The position numbers and the translations under genes were made by a program. This document shows positions 32,293 through 41,276 of a DNA stretch of 64,000 nucleotides, in pieces. The DNA comes from Streptomyces sp. R21 (lineage in GTDB: Bacteria; Actinomycetota; Actinomycetes; Streptomycetales; Streptomycetaceae). The stretch lies in assembly GCF_041051975.1 (NCBI RefSeq), contig NZ_CP163435.1, positions 868,001 through 932,000 of the forward strand. The letters run 5' to 3'. Below the pieces are notes generated by a model. It was not told where the DNA came from, made no database searches, and saw nothing but the letters and a program-made list of their open reading frames with translations. Numbering within the stretch: position 1 is the first letter of the stretch; every line of letters begins with the position of its first letter.

Positions 32293-33750
32293 TCAGTCGA
32301 GCGAGACGACGACGGACTTGACCTTGGTGTAGGCGGCGAGCGCCTCGGGCCCGTACTCGCGGCCGAAGCCGGAGTCCTTGACCCCGCCGAAGGGCACCGC
32401 GGGGTCGAGCATCGCCCAGTCGTTGATCCAGACGATGCCCGCCTGGAGCCGGTCGGCGACGCGGTGCGCGCGGGCCAGGTTGGTGGTCTGGATGCCCGAA
32501 GCCAGGCCGTACGGCGTGGAGTTGGCCAGTGCGACGGCCTCGTCCTCGGAGTCGAAGGGCTGGACGGTGAGGACCGGGCCGAAGATCTCCTCCTGGACGA
32601 CGCGGGAGTCGTTGGACAGGTCCGCGATCACCGTCGGCTTGTAGTAATAGCCACCGTTCAGGTCGAGACGCTCACCGCCGCAGACGATGCGGCCGCCCTC
32701 CTTGCGGGCGAGTGCGACGTACTCCTCGACCTTGCGCAGGTGCTTCTCCCCCGCCATCGGTCCGACGACGGTCTCGGGGTCCCGCGGGTCGCCGACGGGC
32801 ACTCCGGCGACCGCGCCGGCGAGGATGCCCACCACGGTGTCATACAGCGGGCGGGCGACCAGCAGCCGCGGGCCGCCCATGCAGAACTGCCCGGTGTTGA
32901 AGACGAAGCCCTTGATGACGGCGCCGATCGCCTTGTCCAGGTCGGCGTCCTCGAAGACGAGGTGGGCCGCGTTGCCACCGAGTTCCATGGTGACGGGCTT
33001 GAGCGCGTCCCCCGCGATGCTCGCCGCGTGCCGGCCGATGGCGGTCGAGCCGGTGAAGGCGACCTTGTCGATGCCGGGGTTGCGCAGCAGCGCCTCGCCC
33101 GCCACCGGGCCCGCGCCGGTGACGACGTTCACGACACCGTCCGGGACACCCGCGTCCTGGAGGAGCCGGGCCATGTACAGGGCACTGAGCGGGGTCTCGT
33201 CGGCGGGCTTGTGCACGACGGTGTTGCCGGCCGCGAGCGCCGGGGCGAGCTTCGAACTCGACAGGATCAGCGGGAAGTTGAAGGGCGTGATCGCGGCGAC
33301 GACACCGAGGGGGCCGCGCCGCGTGTACGCGAAGGCGTTGAGCGGGGTGTCACGGGTGGCACCGTCCAGGGTCTGGGCGAGCGCGGCGCAGTACTCGTAC
33401 TCGTCGGCCGCGGTCAGCACGTCGACGGGGCGGCACAACGAGATGGGCTTGCCCACGTCGAGGCTCTCCAGGGCGGCGATCTCGTCGACGTTCGCACGGA
33501 TCAGCTCGGCGGCCCGGCGCAGGACGCGACCGCGCTCGCGGCCGCTCAGCCGGGCCCACGGCCCGTTGTCGAAGGCGTCACGTGCGGCGCGTACGGCGGC
33601 GTCGACGTCGACGGCGCCCGCCTCGGCGACGCTCGCGACCACCTGGCCGGTGGACGGATCGATCACGTCCGTCCGTGCGCCGTCGGCCGCCTCGCGCCAC
33701 TGTCCACCGATGAACAGCCGCCCGGGCTCACTCTCGAAGGTGGTCGTCAT
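32293..33750 (-). CDS. NAD(P)-dependent aldehyde dehydrogenase
   Basis: This 485-residue ALDH has cofactor-binding AITPFNFPLILSSSKLAPALAAGNTVVHKPADETPLSAL, VAFTGSTAIGRH, catalytic Glu in VTMELGGNAAHLVFED, and the nucleophile Cys in NTGQFCMGGPRLLV. The EEIFGPVLTVQPF motif follows. It is close to betaine-aldehyde and gamma-aminobutyraldehyde dehydrogenases in layout. First gene of a two-gene operon with the ADH. Divergent from a MarR gene, with two ACAGG-type palindromes between. Confidence 0.96.
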   Translation of the reverse strand: MTTTFESEPGRLFIGGQWREAADGARTDVIDPSTGQVVASVAEAGAVDVDAAVRAARDAFDNGPWARLSGRERGRVLRRAAELIRANVDEIAALESLDVGKPISLCRPVDVLTAADEYEYCAALAQTLDGATRDTPLNAFAYTRRGPLGVVAAITPFNFPLILSSSKLAPALAAGNTVVHKPADETPLSALYMARLLQDAGVPDGVVNVVTGAGPVAGEALLRNPGIDKVAFTGSTAIGRHAASIAGDALKPVTMELGGNAAHLVFEDADLDKAIGAVIKGFVFNTGQFCMGGPRLLVARPLYDTVVGILAGAVAGVPVGDPRDPETVVGPMAGEKHLRKVEEYVALARKEGGRIVCGGERLDLNGGYYYKPTVIADLSNDSRVVQEEIFGPVLTVQPFDSEDEAVALANSTPYGLASGIQTTNLARAHRVADRLQAGIVWINDWAMLDPAVPFGGVKDSGFGREYGPEALAAYTKVKSVVVSLD

Positions 33751-33787
33751 TGCCCACTCCTCAGCTTGTTCGCCAAGATTTCAACAA

Positions 33788-33800
33788 ACAGGATTCCTGT
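33788..33800. promoter_or_regulatory. MarR-type operator 1, ACAGGA-T-TCCTGT
   Basis: A perfect 6-1-6 inverted repeat 38 bp upstream of the aldehyde dehydrogenase start. A second, near-identical site is 34 bp away centre to centre (three helical turns). CTGTCTGT (33797-33804) and ACAGACAG (33818-33825) add a further inverted pair between them. Confidence 0.75.
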
Positions 33801-33821
33801 CTGTCCGCAGTCTCATTACAG

Positions 33822-33834
33822 ACAGGTTTCCTGT
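33822..33834. promoter_or_regulatory. MarR-type operator 2, ACAGG-TTT-CCTGT
   Basis: This site differs from operator 1 in one central base and lies 21 bp before the marR start, so it should cover the marR promoter. Two sites, one per promoter, fit control of both divergent units by the MarR dimer. Confidence 0.75.
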
Positions 33835-33854
33835 CAATGGTCTAGGGTGAACCC

Positions 33855-34283
33855 ATGGTCGTCACCAAGGCACCCCCGTCACTGCTCTACATGGTCAAGC
33901 AGGTGGAGCTCGTCGTGCGCGCACGCCTCGACGAGCTGGTGAAACCGGCGGGGATCACCGCACTGCAGTACACCGCGCTGACCGTGCTGGAGCGTCACGA
34001 CGGCCTCTCGGCGGCCCAGCTCGCGCGCGACTCGTTCGTGACCGCCCAGTCCATGGCCGACCTGGTGCGCTCCCTGGAGAACCGCGGGCTCGTGCGCCGC
34101 GAGCGCAACCCACGCAACCGGCGCGAACTGCTGATCCTGCTCACCGACGAGGGACGCGAACTGCTCGCGCGGTTCACCGAGCCGGTGCGTGAGCTGGAGG
34201 AACGCATGGTCCGCGACCTCACGGCCCACCAGACCGACCAGTTCCGCGGGGCACTGTCCAGGGCCTGGCACGCGCTGTCGTAG
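33855..34283 (+). CDS. MarR-family regulator of the ADH-ALDH operon
   Basis: This 142-residue winged-helix protein reads LLYMVKQVELVVRARLDELVKPAGITALQYTALTVLERHDGLSAAQLARDSFVTAQSMADLVRSLENRGLVRRERNPRNRRELLILLTDEGRELL. This includes the wing motif with Asn-Arg-Arg in place of DxRxR. It forms dimers and binds palindromic DNA. The two operators in the 104-bp divergent region are the obvious targets. Likely released by an aldehyde or phenolic ligand (inferred from the operon). Confidence 0.95.
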   Translation: MVVTKAPPSLLYMVKQVELVVRARLDELVKPAGITALQYTALTVLERHDGLSAAQLARDSFVTAQSMADLVRSLENRGLVRRERNPRNRRELLILLTDEGRELLARFTEPVRELEERMVRDLTAHQTDQFRGALSRAWHALS

Positions 34284-34560
34284 CTCCCGCACACGACTCA
34301 CGGGCCGAGCCGGGCCCATCGCGCGGAACAACAGCCCACATCCTGCCGGCCAACTCGCAGCGCAAATCGAAGACATATGTCAATCGAACATGCTGAAATT
34401 CATCCCAACGAGGGTAACTTGCAGAACAAGGAACGGTTTTGCAACCACCGGCACCCCAGTGACGTGTCTAGGATCTCTGGATATCGTCACCCCGGCCCCC
34501 GGTGACTCCCGGGCCCTGCCACCAGGCGTGGGTCAGCAGCCGGTTGGAGGCGATGTCGTC
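34284..34560. other. 277-bp non-coding stretch upstream of the STAS gene
   Basis: AT-rich for this genome. It contains GGGTAAC near 34411 and TAGGAT near 34468, which could be -10 elements, but no matching -35 is convincing. No gene is supported. Confidence 0.4.
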
Positions 34561-34941
34561 GTGCAGAGCGATCCTGCACCGCTCACGCGGCATCTGCGCG
34601 TACACCAACATCGGGGTCACACCGTTCTCGAGTTCCACGGCGAGATCGACATCGGCGCGGCCCTGGAGATCATCCCCTTCCTCGACTCCGCGACAGGGCG
34701 CCCGGCGCCGCAGCTCGTGATCGACCTGCGGCCCATCGAATTCTTCGACTGCTCCGGACTGCGCCTGCTGTTCCGGGCCAGGCGCCGCGTCCTGGCCGGG
34801 GGCGGACATCTGCACCTCGTCTGCACCCACCCGCTGACACTGCGCCTCCTCAAGGTGACCGGGTTCGCCGGCCTGCTGCCGCCGTCGGCGTCGCTCGACG
34901 AGGCACTCGGCCGGTCGGAAGCCACCGGAATCCATTCGTAG
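34561..34941 (+). CDS. STAS-domain anti-sigma factor antagonist (BldG-like)
   Basis: The frame is open far upstream, but the GTG at 34561, 11 nt after GGAGG, starts a 126-residue single STAS domain. It reads LRVHQHRGHTVLEFHGEIDIGAALEIIPFLDSATG, then PQLVIDLRPIEFFDCSGLRLLFRARRRVLAGGGHLHLVCTHPLTLRLLKVTGFAGLLP. The phosphorylatable Ser is in FDCSGLRLL. Such proteins bind an anti-sigma factor when unphosphorylated and free a stress sigma factor. No RsbW-type kinase gene is adjacent, so its partner is elsewhere. Confidence 0.9.
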   Translation: MQSDPAPLTRHLRVHQHRGHTVLEFHGEIDIGAALEIIPFLDSATGRPAPQLVIDLRPIEFFDCSGLRLLFRARRRVLAGGGHLHLVCTHPLTLRLLKVTGFAGLLPPSASLDEALGRSEATGIHS

Positions 34942-34969
34942 TGCATCCGTCGGGTGAACCGGCCCCGGG

Positions 34970-36808
34970 CTACCGACCGTCGAGCGCCTTGTCGAGGGTG
35001 AGGGCCGCGTCGATGAGGGCGAGATGCGTGAACGCCTGTGGGAAATTGCCCAGTTGGCGGCCCGTCAGGTCGATCTCCTCCGAGTACAGGCCCAGATGGT
35101 TGGCGTACCCCATCATCTTCTCGAACACCAGCCGTGCCATGTCCGTCCGCCCCGCACGGGCGAGGGCGTCGACGTACATGAACGTGCACAGCGAGAAGGT
35201 GCCCTCCGAGCCGCGCAGGCCGTCGGGCGAGGCCCCCGGGTTGTAGCGGTAGACGAGGCTGTCGCTGACCAGTTCCCGATCGATGGCATCCAGGGTCGAT
35301 CCCCATATCGGGTCCTCGGCGCTGAGGAACCCGACCGTCCCCATGCGCAGCAGCGAGGAGTCCAATACGTCACTGCCGTAGTGCTGGACGAAGGCCTGGC
35401 GTTCTTCGTTCCACCCCTTGGCCATGACCTGTTCGTAGACGGCGTCCCGCTCCTTCTGCCACCGTCCGGCCGCCGACGGCCAGCCCTTCGACTCGGCGAG
35501 GCGCAGAGCGCGGTCGAACGCCACCCACGACATGACCCGGCCGTAGGTGAAGTCCTGGCGCCCGCCGCGGGTCTCCCAGATCCCCTCCTCCGCCTGGTCC
35601 CAGTGGTCGGCCAGCCAGTCCAGGTTCGCGCGCATCGAGGTCCATCCCCCATGCCCGATCTGGAGTCCGTGCTGGTGCGCGAAGTAGATGCTGTCCAGCG
35701 CCTCGCCGTAGATGTCCAGTTGGAGCTGCGTCGCGGCGCCGTTGCCGATCCGTACCGGCGCGGAGCCCGCGTAGCCCTCCCAGTGGTTGAGGATCTGCTC
35801 GTCCAAGTCGGACGAGCCGTCGACCTTGTACATGATGTTGAGCGGGCCCGTGTTCCCGCCGCTGCCGGCCCGCTCCTTGACCCGGTCGCTCAGCCAGCCG
35901 ATGAACGCCCGGGCCTCTTCCGTGAAGCCCAGCCCCAGCAGGGCGTACACGGAGAAGGAGGCGTCACGGATCCAGGTGAAGCGGTAGTCCCAGTTGCGTT
36001 CGCCGCCCACTTGCTCCGGGAGAGCCGCCGTCGGGGCCGCCACCAAGGCGCCGCTGGGCGCGAAGGTCATGAGCTTCAGCGTGATCGCGGAACGCTCCAC
36101 CATCTCGCGCCAGCGTCCTGCGTAGCGCGACTGCGCCAGCCAGGAGCGCCAGAACGCCTCGGTCTCGTCGAAGAGCTGTTGGTATGCGTCCAGGCGGACC
36201 TCGGCGGGTGGCCCCTCGGCGCCCATCTCCAGAACCAGCCCACGCTGCTGACCGGCCTGCAGCGTCAGCGACAGGTGCAGGTCGGCATCCTGGTTCGTGA
36301 GCACGTCGATGAGCCGCTCGTCCTCCGGTTCGCGGATGGGGTGCACGGTGAGTTCCGTGCCGTCCTCCGCGGCGAAGACCGCTCCGTGCGGGGTGATGTG
36401 CAACTCGTGCTTGCTGCGTCCGTAGTCGAACCGCGGAGCGATCTCCACCTGGAACGTCATGGTGCCGCGCACACAGCGGACCAGACGCACCAGCCGGTGG
36501 CGAGGGGTGGCCGTCGTCCCGGTCACGGGCATGAAGTCGACCACCTCACCGGCGCCCGCCGCGGTCATGAACCGGGTCACCAGGATCGCCGTGTCGGGCA
36601 GGTACAACTGCTTGGTCGCATGGGTCCAGTGCGCCGGACGGACCGTGCAGTGCCCGCCCTTCTCCTTGTCCAGCAGCGCCCCGAAGACACTCGGCGAGTC
36701 GAACCGCGGGGAGCAGAACCAGTCGACCGCGCCCTCGGTGGTCACCAGCGCCGCGGTCTGCAGATCGCCGATGAGACCGTGGTTCTCTATCAGTGGGTAG
36801 TCGTCCAT
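34970..36808 (-). CDS. GH15 family glucoamylase/trehalase-like hydrolase
   Basis: This 612-residue cytosolic protein has an N-terminal beta-sandwich (DYPLIENHGLIGDLQTAALVTTEGAVDWFCSPRFDSPSVFGALLD) and a C-terminal (alpha/alpha)6 barrel. Signature segments are GGERNWDYRFTWIRDASFSVYALLGLG, EGTFSLCTFMYVDALARAG and GLYSEEIDLTGRQLGNFPQAFTHLALIDAA. The catalytic acids are expected in the region after RNWDYR and in SEEID. Bacterial members without a signal peptide include the mycobacterial-type trehalase and dextran/glucan glucohydrolases. Trehalose or alpha-glucan is the likely substrate. The ATG at 36808 fits the domain start. Confidence 0.93.
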   Translation of the reverse strand: MDDYPLIENHGLIGDLQTAALVTTEGAVDWFCSPRFDSPSVFGALLDKEKGGHCTVRPAHWTHATKQLYLPDTAILVTRFMTAAGAGEVVDFMPVTGTTATPRHRLVRLVRCVRGTMTFQVEIAPRFDYGRSKHELHITPHGAVFAAEDGTELTVHPIREPEDERLIDVLTNQDADLHLSLTLQAGQQRGLVLEMGAEGPPAEVRLDAYQQLFDETEAFWRSWLAQSRYAGRWREMVERSAITLKLMTFAPSGALVAAPTAALPEQVGGERNWDYRFTWIRDASFSVYALLGLGFTEEARAFIGWLSDRVKERAGSGGNTGPLNIMYKVDGSSDLDEQILNHWEGYAGSAPVRIGNGAATQLQLDIYGEALDSIYFAHQHGLQIGHGGWTSMRANLDWLADHWDQAEEGIWETRGGRQDFTYGRVMSWVAFDRALRLAESKGWPSAAGRWQKERDAVYEQVMAKGWNEERQAFVQHYGSDVLDSSLLRMGTVGFLSAEDPIWGSTLDAIDRELVSDSLVYRYNPGASPDGLRGSEGTFSLCTFMYVDALARAGRTDMARLVFEKMMGYANHLGLYSEEIDLTGRQLGNFPQAFTHLALIDAALTLDKALDGR

Positions 36809-36842
36809 CAGAGGCGCCCCTTTCGGTGTGCGATTCACCCAG

Positions 36843-38498
36843 CTACTGGGTCTTCCACTTCGCATTGTCGGGGATCGTTTTATCAGGCACTCGCACCTGA
36901 ATGATGGACGGGCCGCTCGAGTTCTCCAGTGCACCCTTCACGGCATCCCTCAGCTCTCCATACGTGCCGACTTCCCACCCCTGGCAACCGAAGACCTCTG
37001 CCAGCATGCTGTAATTCCACCGGTGCAGCACGCAGGGCTTGTAGAACGGCTGGTCGGAATGGAATACCGCCGCATCGGCGAGCCACTGCTCCACGGCGTA
37101 GACGCCATTGTCGATGACGAAGATGACAGGATCGAGCCCAAACCGAGTCTGCGTCGAGAGGCATTGAGCGGTCATCTGGAAGCCGCCGTCACCCGAGAAG
37201 ACGATTACCTTTTGGTCGGAGCTCTTCGCCAGGCAGATACCCGTCGCGGCCGGCGCGCTGTAACCTATCGACGAGTAGGACGACTGAACGATGAACCCTC
37301 CCGGGCCGGGCACATCGAGCAGCAGGCTCCCGAAGTAGTTCATGCTCGCGTCGGCGCCGACGATGGTGTTCCTGTCGATGTACTGCTGGATGAAGTTGTA
37401 GAACCCCTGGTATGTGATGACATCGGCCTCACCCACGGTCGGCACGCTGCGAGCCGGCTTTTTCGGCAGTTCCCGCTCTTTGGGCGCAATCTTTTCCGCC
37501 AGGATGCGGTCGATCAGGTGCTCCAGCGCGACCTGGCCACCGAAATAGGTTCCGAACTTGACCGCGTCGAACGACGCGAATGCGGTCTTTTCGTAGTCCG
37601 GGTCCCAGCCCAGCGAGTTGATGTCTGTCAGCCACACACCGAGAGCCAGTATGAAGTCAGCTTTGCTGGCCAGATCCGTCACGGCCGTCGATGATGCCTG
37701 GCCGTCGAGCACGCCGACAAAGAGCCCATCGTCTTCGGAAAGCACGGCCTTACTGAGGAGTTCCGTGACGAACGGGACGTTCAGTTGCCGGATCAGCCTC
37801 ATGGCCTTGTCCTGAAGGCCGAGCCGGTCGATCTCCACGCCAAGCCAGATGAGCGGATTCTCGGCGCTTTCGAGCTGTGCACAGATCTGCGCGACCGACT
37901 GTTCCAGGCTGGTCTCATCCGACAGGGCCCTGGCCGGCTTCAGAACACCCGTCGGCGGCTCGCACTCCATGTCGACCATGTCCTGGAGCAGCTCGATATA
38001 GATCGGGCGCCGTTCACTTATGCACCGCGTCAGTGCGTAATCTATCAGCGTCGGTGCGAGGTCCGGATTCTCGATCCGTATGGCTGCGACCGTCAGGTGT
38101 TCGAACGACTGAAGATCCGTTTCACGCCCACTGATGAAATGATGCGCGCTGAAGCCGGTCTGCTCGAAGGTGATGGTCTTCTTTATGCTCGGTGTGCCGT
38201 TGATCAGCACAAGCGGCACCTTCTCGACGTAGGCACCCGCCACAGCGTTCACGGCAGACAGTGCACCTGGGGAGTAGGTGACGCAGAGGGCGCCGATTCC
38301 CTTCAGCCTTGCGTATCCGTCCGCCGCGTAACCGGCGTTTACCTCGTTGACTTCCTCGATGACTTGGATGCCGTTGGGCGCGACGTACCGGTTCAACCAT
38401 TCTATCGAATAGTCGCCAGCTATTGCGAACAGGTGCTCCAACCCAAGTTGGCGGAGCCGGTCTACCAGGTACCGTCCTACAGTGCAGCCCTCGTTCAT
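36843..38498 (-). CDS. ThDP-dependent 2-oxo-acid decarboxylase (PDC/IPDC-like)
   Basis: This 551-residue enzyme reads GRYLVDRLRQLGLEHLFAIAGDYSIEWLN at the start, with catalytic Glu52 in EEVNEVNAGYAADGYARLKG and the HH pair (His119-His120 in FSAHHF) that in pyruvate/indolepyruvate decarboxylases handles the 2-oxo acid. The ThDP/Mg motif is FSGDGGFQMTAQ ... VIDNGVYAVEQWL near 425-455. It should turn a 2-oxo acid into an aldehyde and CO2. GGAGGT precedes the ATG. Last gene of the seven-gene operon, 19 bp after the MBL gene. Two sampled 60-bp lines are 62-65% GC against about 75% elsewhere, hinting at a different origin. Confidence 0.94.
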   Translation of the reverse strand: MNEGCTVGRYLVDRLRQLGLEHLFAIAGDYSIEWLNRYVAPNGIQVIEEVNEVNAGYAADGYARLKGIGALCVTYSPGALSAVNAVAGAYVEKVPLVLINGTPSIKKTITFEQTGFSAHHFISGRETDLQSFEHLTVAAIRIENPDLAPTLIDYALTRCISERRPIYIELLQDMVDMECEPPTGVLKPARALSDETSLEQSVAQICAQLESAENPLIWLGVEIDRLGLQDKAMRLIRQLNVPFVTELLSKAVLSEDDGLFVGVLDGQASSTAVTDLASKADFILALGVWLTDINSLGWDPDYEKTAFASFDAVKFGTYFGGQVALEHLIDRILAEKIAPKERELPKKPARSVPTVGEADVITYQGFYNFIQQYIDRNTIVGADASMNYFGSLLLDVPGPGGFIVQSSYSSIGYSAPAATGICLAKSSDQKVIVFSGDGGFQMTAQCLSTQTRFGLDPVIFVIDNGVYAVEQWLADAAVFHSDQPFYKPCVLHRWNYSMLAEVFGCQGWEVGTYGELRDAVKGALENSSGPSIIQVRVPDKTIPDNAKWKTQ

Positions 38499-38517
38499 GA
38501 TTGGAGCACCTCCGTGG

Positions 38518-39345
38518 TCAGTAGTCGCTCGCGCCACCGAACAGCCGGGGCATGTATATGTCGAAGATCCCCGGGCACTTCCGTTCCGGATACCGCTGGA
38601 GCATGAACTCCTTGAAGGCGTCGCCTGTCAGCCCGTTACCGATTGCCTGCCGAGCGGCAGAAAGGTACTCGACGTTGCGAGCGACTTCGTTCTTGTCCGC
38701 CGGCAGGCCGTGGCCCGGCATGAACAACTCGTAGTCCGATGCCAACATTTCTTGCAGCACCCGAGCCCAGTGGTCCATGTGTTTCGTCAGGTACAGATGT
38801 GTACCGCTGTAGACCAGGTCCTGAGCGAAATACACGCCCACCTCAGGGAGCCTGATGGCGAGGGTGAAATCGATTTCGGTATCTGTCACACGGTCGAAGA
38901 CATACCTGACCCCGTCGATGGTCTCTTCACCGGGACCGGCCACTTGTTTGGGAACGACTATTTCTTCCGGGGCGAGGTCACCGAGTTTCCAGTGGTCGCT
39001 TCTCGAGTCTTCCCCATGATCGTGGATGAAGGTCATGGTCTCGGACAACGCGTAGATCGTTATGTCGGTGAACGCAGTCCCCAGACCGAACCAGTGGTCA
39101 GGGTGCCGGTGAGAGAGGTACAGCCTTTCGATCGGCTTGCCCAGGCTGTCCGCGTAATCCCTGAATGCCCTCGCATATGGGGCGAGGAACTGTCCGTCGA
39201 CGAGAACCAGCTGATTCCTGGTTTCGATGATATGCGTGGCGTTCGCAATGTTGTTGTCCGCGAAGGACGCCACGAAGGTGTGAATACGGACGTCACCCGT
39301 CTTCTTCACGACCATGATGATGGGATCTGACACCTGAGCCAGCAT
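38518..39345 (-). CDS. metallo-beta-lactamase-fold hydrolase
   Basis: This 275-residue protein has the MBL metal motif in YLSHRHPDHWFGLG (HxHxDH), a later Asp in VYFAQDLVYSGTH, and MPGHG with the final His. N-terminal strands (VRIHTFVASFADNNIANATHIIETRNQLVLVDGQF) match the fold. The members closest in layout are uncharacterised; hydrolysis of a lactone, ester or thioester is possible. It sits between the TIM-barrel gene (17 bp) and the decarboxylase (19 bp) in one operon, so it likely opens an intermediate before decarboxylation (inference). Confidence 0.93.
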   Translation of the reverse strand: MLAQVSDPIIMVVKKTGDVRIHTFVASFADNNIANATHIIETRNQLVLVDGQFLAPYARAFRDYADSLGKPIERLYLSHRHPDHWFGLGTAFTDITIYALSETMTFIHDHGEDSRSDHWKLGDLAPEEIVVPKQVAGPGEETIDGVRYVFDRVTDTEIDFTLAIRLPEVGVYFAQDLVYSGTHLYLTKHMDHWARVLQEMLASDYELFMPGHGLPADKNEVARNVEYLSAARQAIGNGLTGDAFKEFMLQRYPERKCPGIFDIYMPRLFGGASDY

Positions 39346-39363
39346 TTCGAGGCCTCTCCGAGG

Positions 39364-40359
39364 TTATGTGGTCTGCTTTCGCAGTTCCTCCAACGCAGCC
39401 CTCGCGACGTCGTAGGCGCTGTCCCTGTCGGGCACCGGGTCATCCTCACCGGGGCGCCAGAAACGCCGGCGTGCCATGCGCATAGAGCTGTCGAACGGCG
39501 GGATGGCGTTGAACACTTCGATCAGGTACGGCCCGTGATAGACCGGCTCGATCTCTTTCGAGATGATGTGCCACGGGATCCAGCTGTCCTTCACCGCACC
39601 CCGGTCGGGTGCAGATATATGGACGTAGTAGAGCCGATCCTGCTGTGTCGCTCGCGCGACATTCTCCTTGAGCACTGACGGACCCTGGCTTTCCATCACG
39701 ACCTGCGCGGTGTCGATCGTTACGCCACCCTGGGGGTGCTCAAGGCCCTCCAGGAAGTCCAGTACCTCCGAGACCATGTTGGGTGGCGGCGTCTCCCAGC
39801 TCTTGACGGGCTCGACGGCGAGCCTCACCTCTCGCGCTGCGGCGTACTCCAACAGCTCTTCGAAGACGGAACGCGCCGCGTCGTAGCGCGGCTTCATCCA
39901 GTCCTGCAGGGCGTCGCTCCAGATCTGCTCATCGGTGTCCGTGACCGGAAAGACCCCGTAGGGGTAGATGAACGGCCCGGACATGATCGAGTCGCCGCCC
40001 AGGACCCGGGTGATGTCGACGCGTGACTTGAGGTAGGACAGGGCCTGCCTGCGCTGCTCCTCGTAGGGTGACGTCGGGTCGAAGGTCCGCGTGGTCCCGA
40101 CGTTGGTGGTGAACTTCACCTCCCCCAGCCCTGCCTTCTCGAATGCTTTCTTGAGGCCGATGTAGCAGTCGACCTCGAGCTTGTGATCGACGGTCGTGGG
40201 CTGGGCGGCGATATGCACGTCGAAGCCGTCGTAGCCCATGTCGGTCAGGGCGTTCAGGTGGTTGATCAGGGTCCGCGTGTACCGCGTGTCCTGTGGCCGC
40301 AGATCAGCCGTGAACATGAAGAAGCTGAAGAACACGTCTCGTCCGAGTGTCGCGTTCAT
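39364..40359 (-). CDS. xylose-isomerase-fold TIM-barrel protein
   Basis: This 331-residue AP_endonuc_2/xylose-isomerase-like barrel reads FFSFFMFTADLRPQDTRYTRTLINHLNALTDMGYDGFDVHIA, then GLKKAFEKAGLGEVKFTTNVGTT, VRLAVEPVKSWETPPPNMVSEVLDFLEGLEHPQGGVTIDTAQVVMES (metal Glu and Asp), YYVHISAPDRGAVKDSWIPWHIISK (His) and a late Glu in YLIEVFN. That metal set is the one used by sugar isomerases, epimerases and the 3-keto-glycoside eliminases. The frame is open far upstream; ATG 40359 gives the domain start, 2 bp after the IolE-like gene's stop codon. Confidence 0.92.
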   Translation of the reverse strand: MNATLGRDVFFSFFMFTADLRPQDTRYTRTLINHLNALTDMGYDGFDVHIAAQPTTVDHKLEVDCYIGLKKAFEKAGLGEVKFTTNVGTTRTFDPTSPYEEQRRQALSYLKSRVDITRVLGGDSIMSGPFIYPYGVFPVTDTDEQIWSDALQDWMKPRYDAARSVFEELLEYAAAREVRLAVEPVKSWETPPPNMVSEVLDFLEGLEHPQGGVTIDTAQVVMESQGPSVLKENVARATQQDRLYYVHISAPDRGAVKDSWIPWHIISKEIEPVYHGPYLIEVFNAIPPFDSSMRMARRRFWRPGEDDPVPDRDSAYDVARAALEELRKQTT

Positions 40360-40361
40360 CG

Positions 40362-41276
40362 TCACCACCCCAAGACGTCGGCGAGATAGGCGCGGGCCTT
40401 CTTGGCGTACTCGAGCGGGATGGCCTTGTTCGGATCCTGCTCCGCCTCCACGACCAGCCACCCCTGGTAATCGGCGTCGGCCAGCGCTTCGAGGATGGGC
40501 CGGAAGTCGATCGCGCCCTCTCCGGGCACGGTGAAGACGCCGAGCTCGATGGCCTCCTGGAACGACAGGCCTTCTTCGCGCACCCGGCTCACGACCTCGG
40601 GCCGGATGCTCTTCATATGGACGTGGCCGATGCGGTCGGCGTAGGCCCGTGCCACCTCCAGCGGATCGTCGCCGGCAAAGGCCATGTGGCCGGTGTCGAG
40701 CAGCAGGTGCACCAGGTCCGGATCGGTCGAAGCCATCAGCCGGTCGATGTCGGCCCGGGTCATGACGCCCGTGCCCATGTGGTGGTGATAGCTGAGCTTC
40801 ATCCCGGCCGAGCCGGCGATCTTGCCGAGCTCGTCCAGGCCCGATGTCAATGCGTCCCACTGGGCGTTGGTGAAGACCGGGCGGTTGGCGAACACGTCCA
40901 CGGGGAGCAGGTGCGACGAAGCGCCGAACTCCGCCACGACCAGCTCGGTCCCGCCCAGCGCCTTGAGATGGGCCAGCGTCTCCTCGAAGGCGCTGATCGT
41001 CTTCTGCCGCATATTGCCGATCGTGAAGTACGTGCTCGTCCAGGGCTCGGACACCCGCAGGCCCCGGAGATCGAGGGCGGCCTTGAGTCCGGCAGCGTCC
41101 GAAGGGTACTTGTGCCCGATACTGCAGCCCTGGAAGCCGGCGAGCGCCATCTCGCTCACGGCCTGGCCGAAGGAGATACCGGCGTCGAGGGTGGGGAAGT
41201 CGTCGTTCCACCACAAGGTGCAGCAGACGCCGAGCTTCACCTTGTCCGGACTGAGGCGTTCAGCCAGATCCGTCAT
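40362..41276 (-). CDS. IolE-like (inosose dehydratase-type) TIM-barrel protein
   Basis: This 304-residue xylose-isomerase-fold protein is close in layout to myo-inosose-2 dehydratase IolE. It reads VKLGVCCTLWWNDDFPTLDAGISFGQAVSEMALAGFQGCSIGHKYPSDA, LVVAEFGASSH, MKLSYHHHMGTGVMTRADIDRLMASTDPDLVHLLLDTGHMAFAGDDPLEVARAYADRIGHVHMKSIRP and VVEAEQDP. Metal ligands are Glu, Asp (LLLDTGH), His (HVHMK) and the late Glu. It may dehydrate a keto-cyclitol or eliminate from a 3-keto sugar. The start follows AGGGG, and overlaps the upstream gene by 4 bp (ATGA). Confidence 0.92.
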   Translation of the reverse strand: MTDLAERLSPDKVKLGVCCTLWWNDDFPTLDAGISFGQAVSEMALAGFQGCSIGHKYPSDAAGLKAALDLRGLRVSEPWTSTYFTIGNMRQKTISAFEETLAHLKALGGTELVVAEFGASSHLLPVDVFANRPVFTNAQWDALTSGLDELGKIAGSAGMKLSYHHHMGTGVMTRADIDRLMASTDPDLVHLLLDTGHMAFAGDDPLEVARAYADRIGHVHMKSIRPEVVSRVREEGLSFQEAIELGVFTVPGEGAIDFRPILEALADADYQGWLVVEAEQDPNKAIPLEYAKKARAYLADVLGW

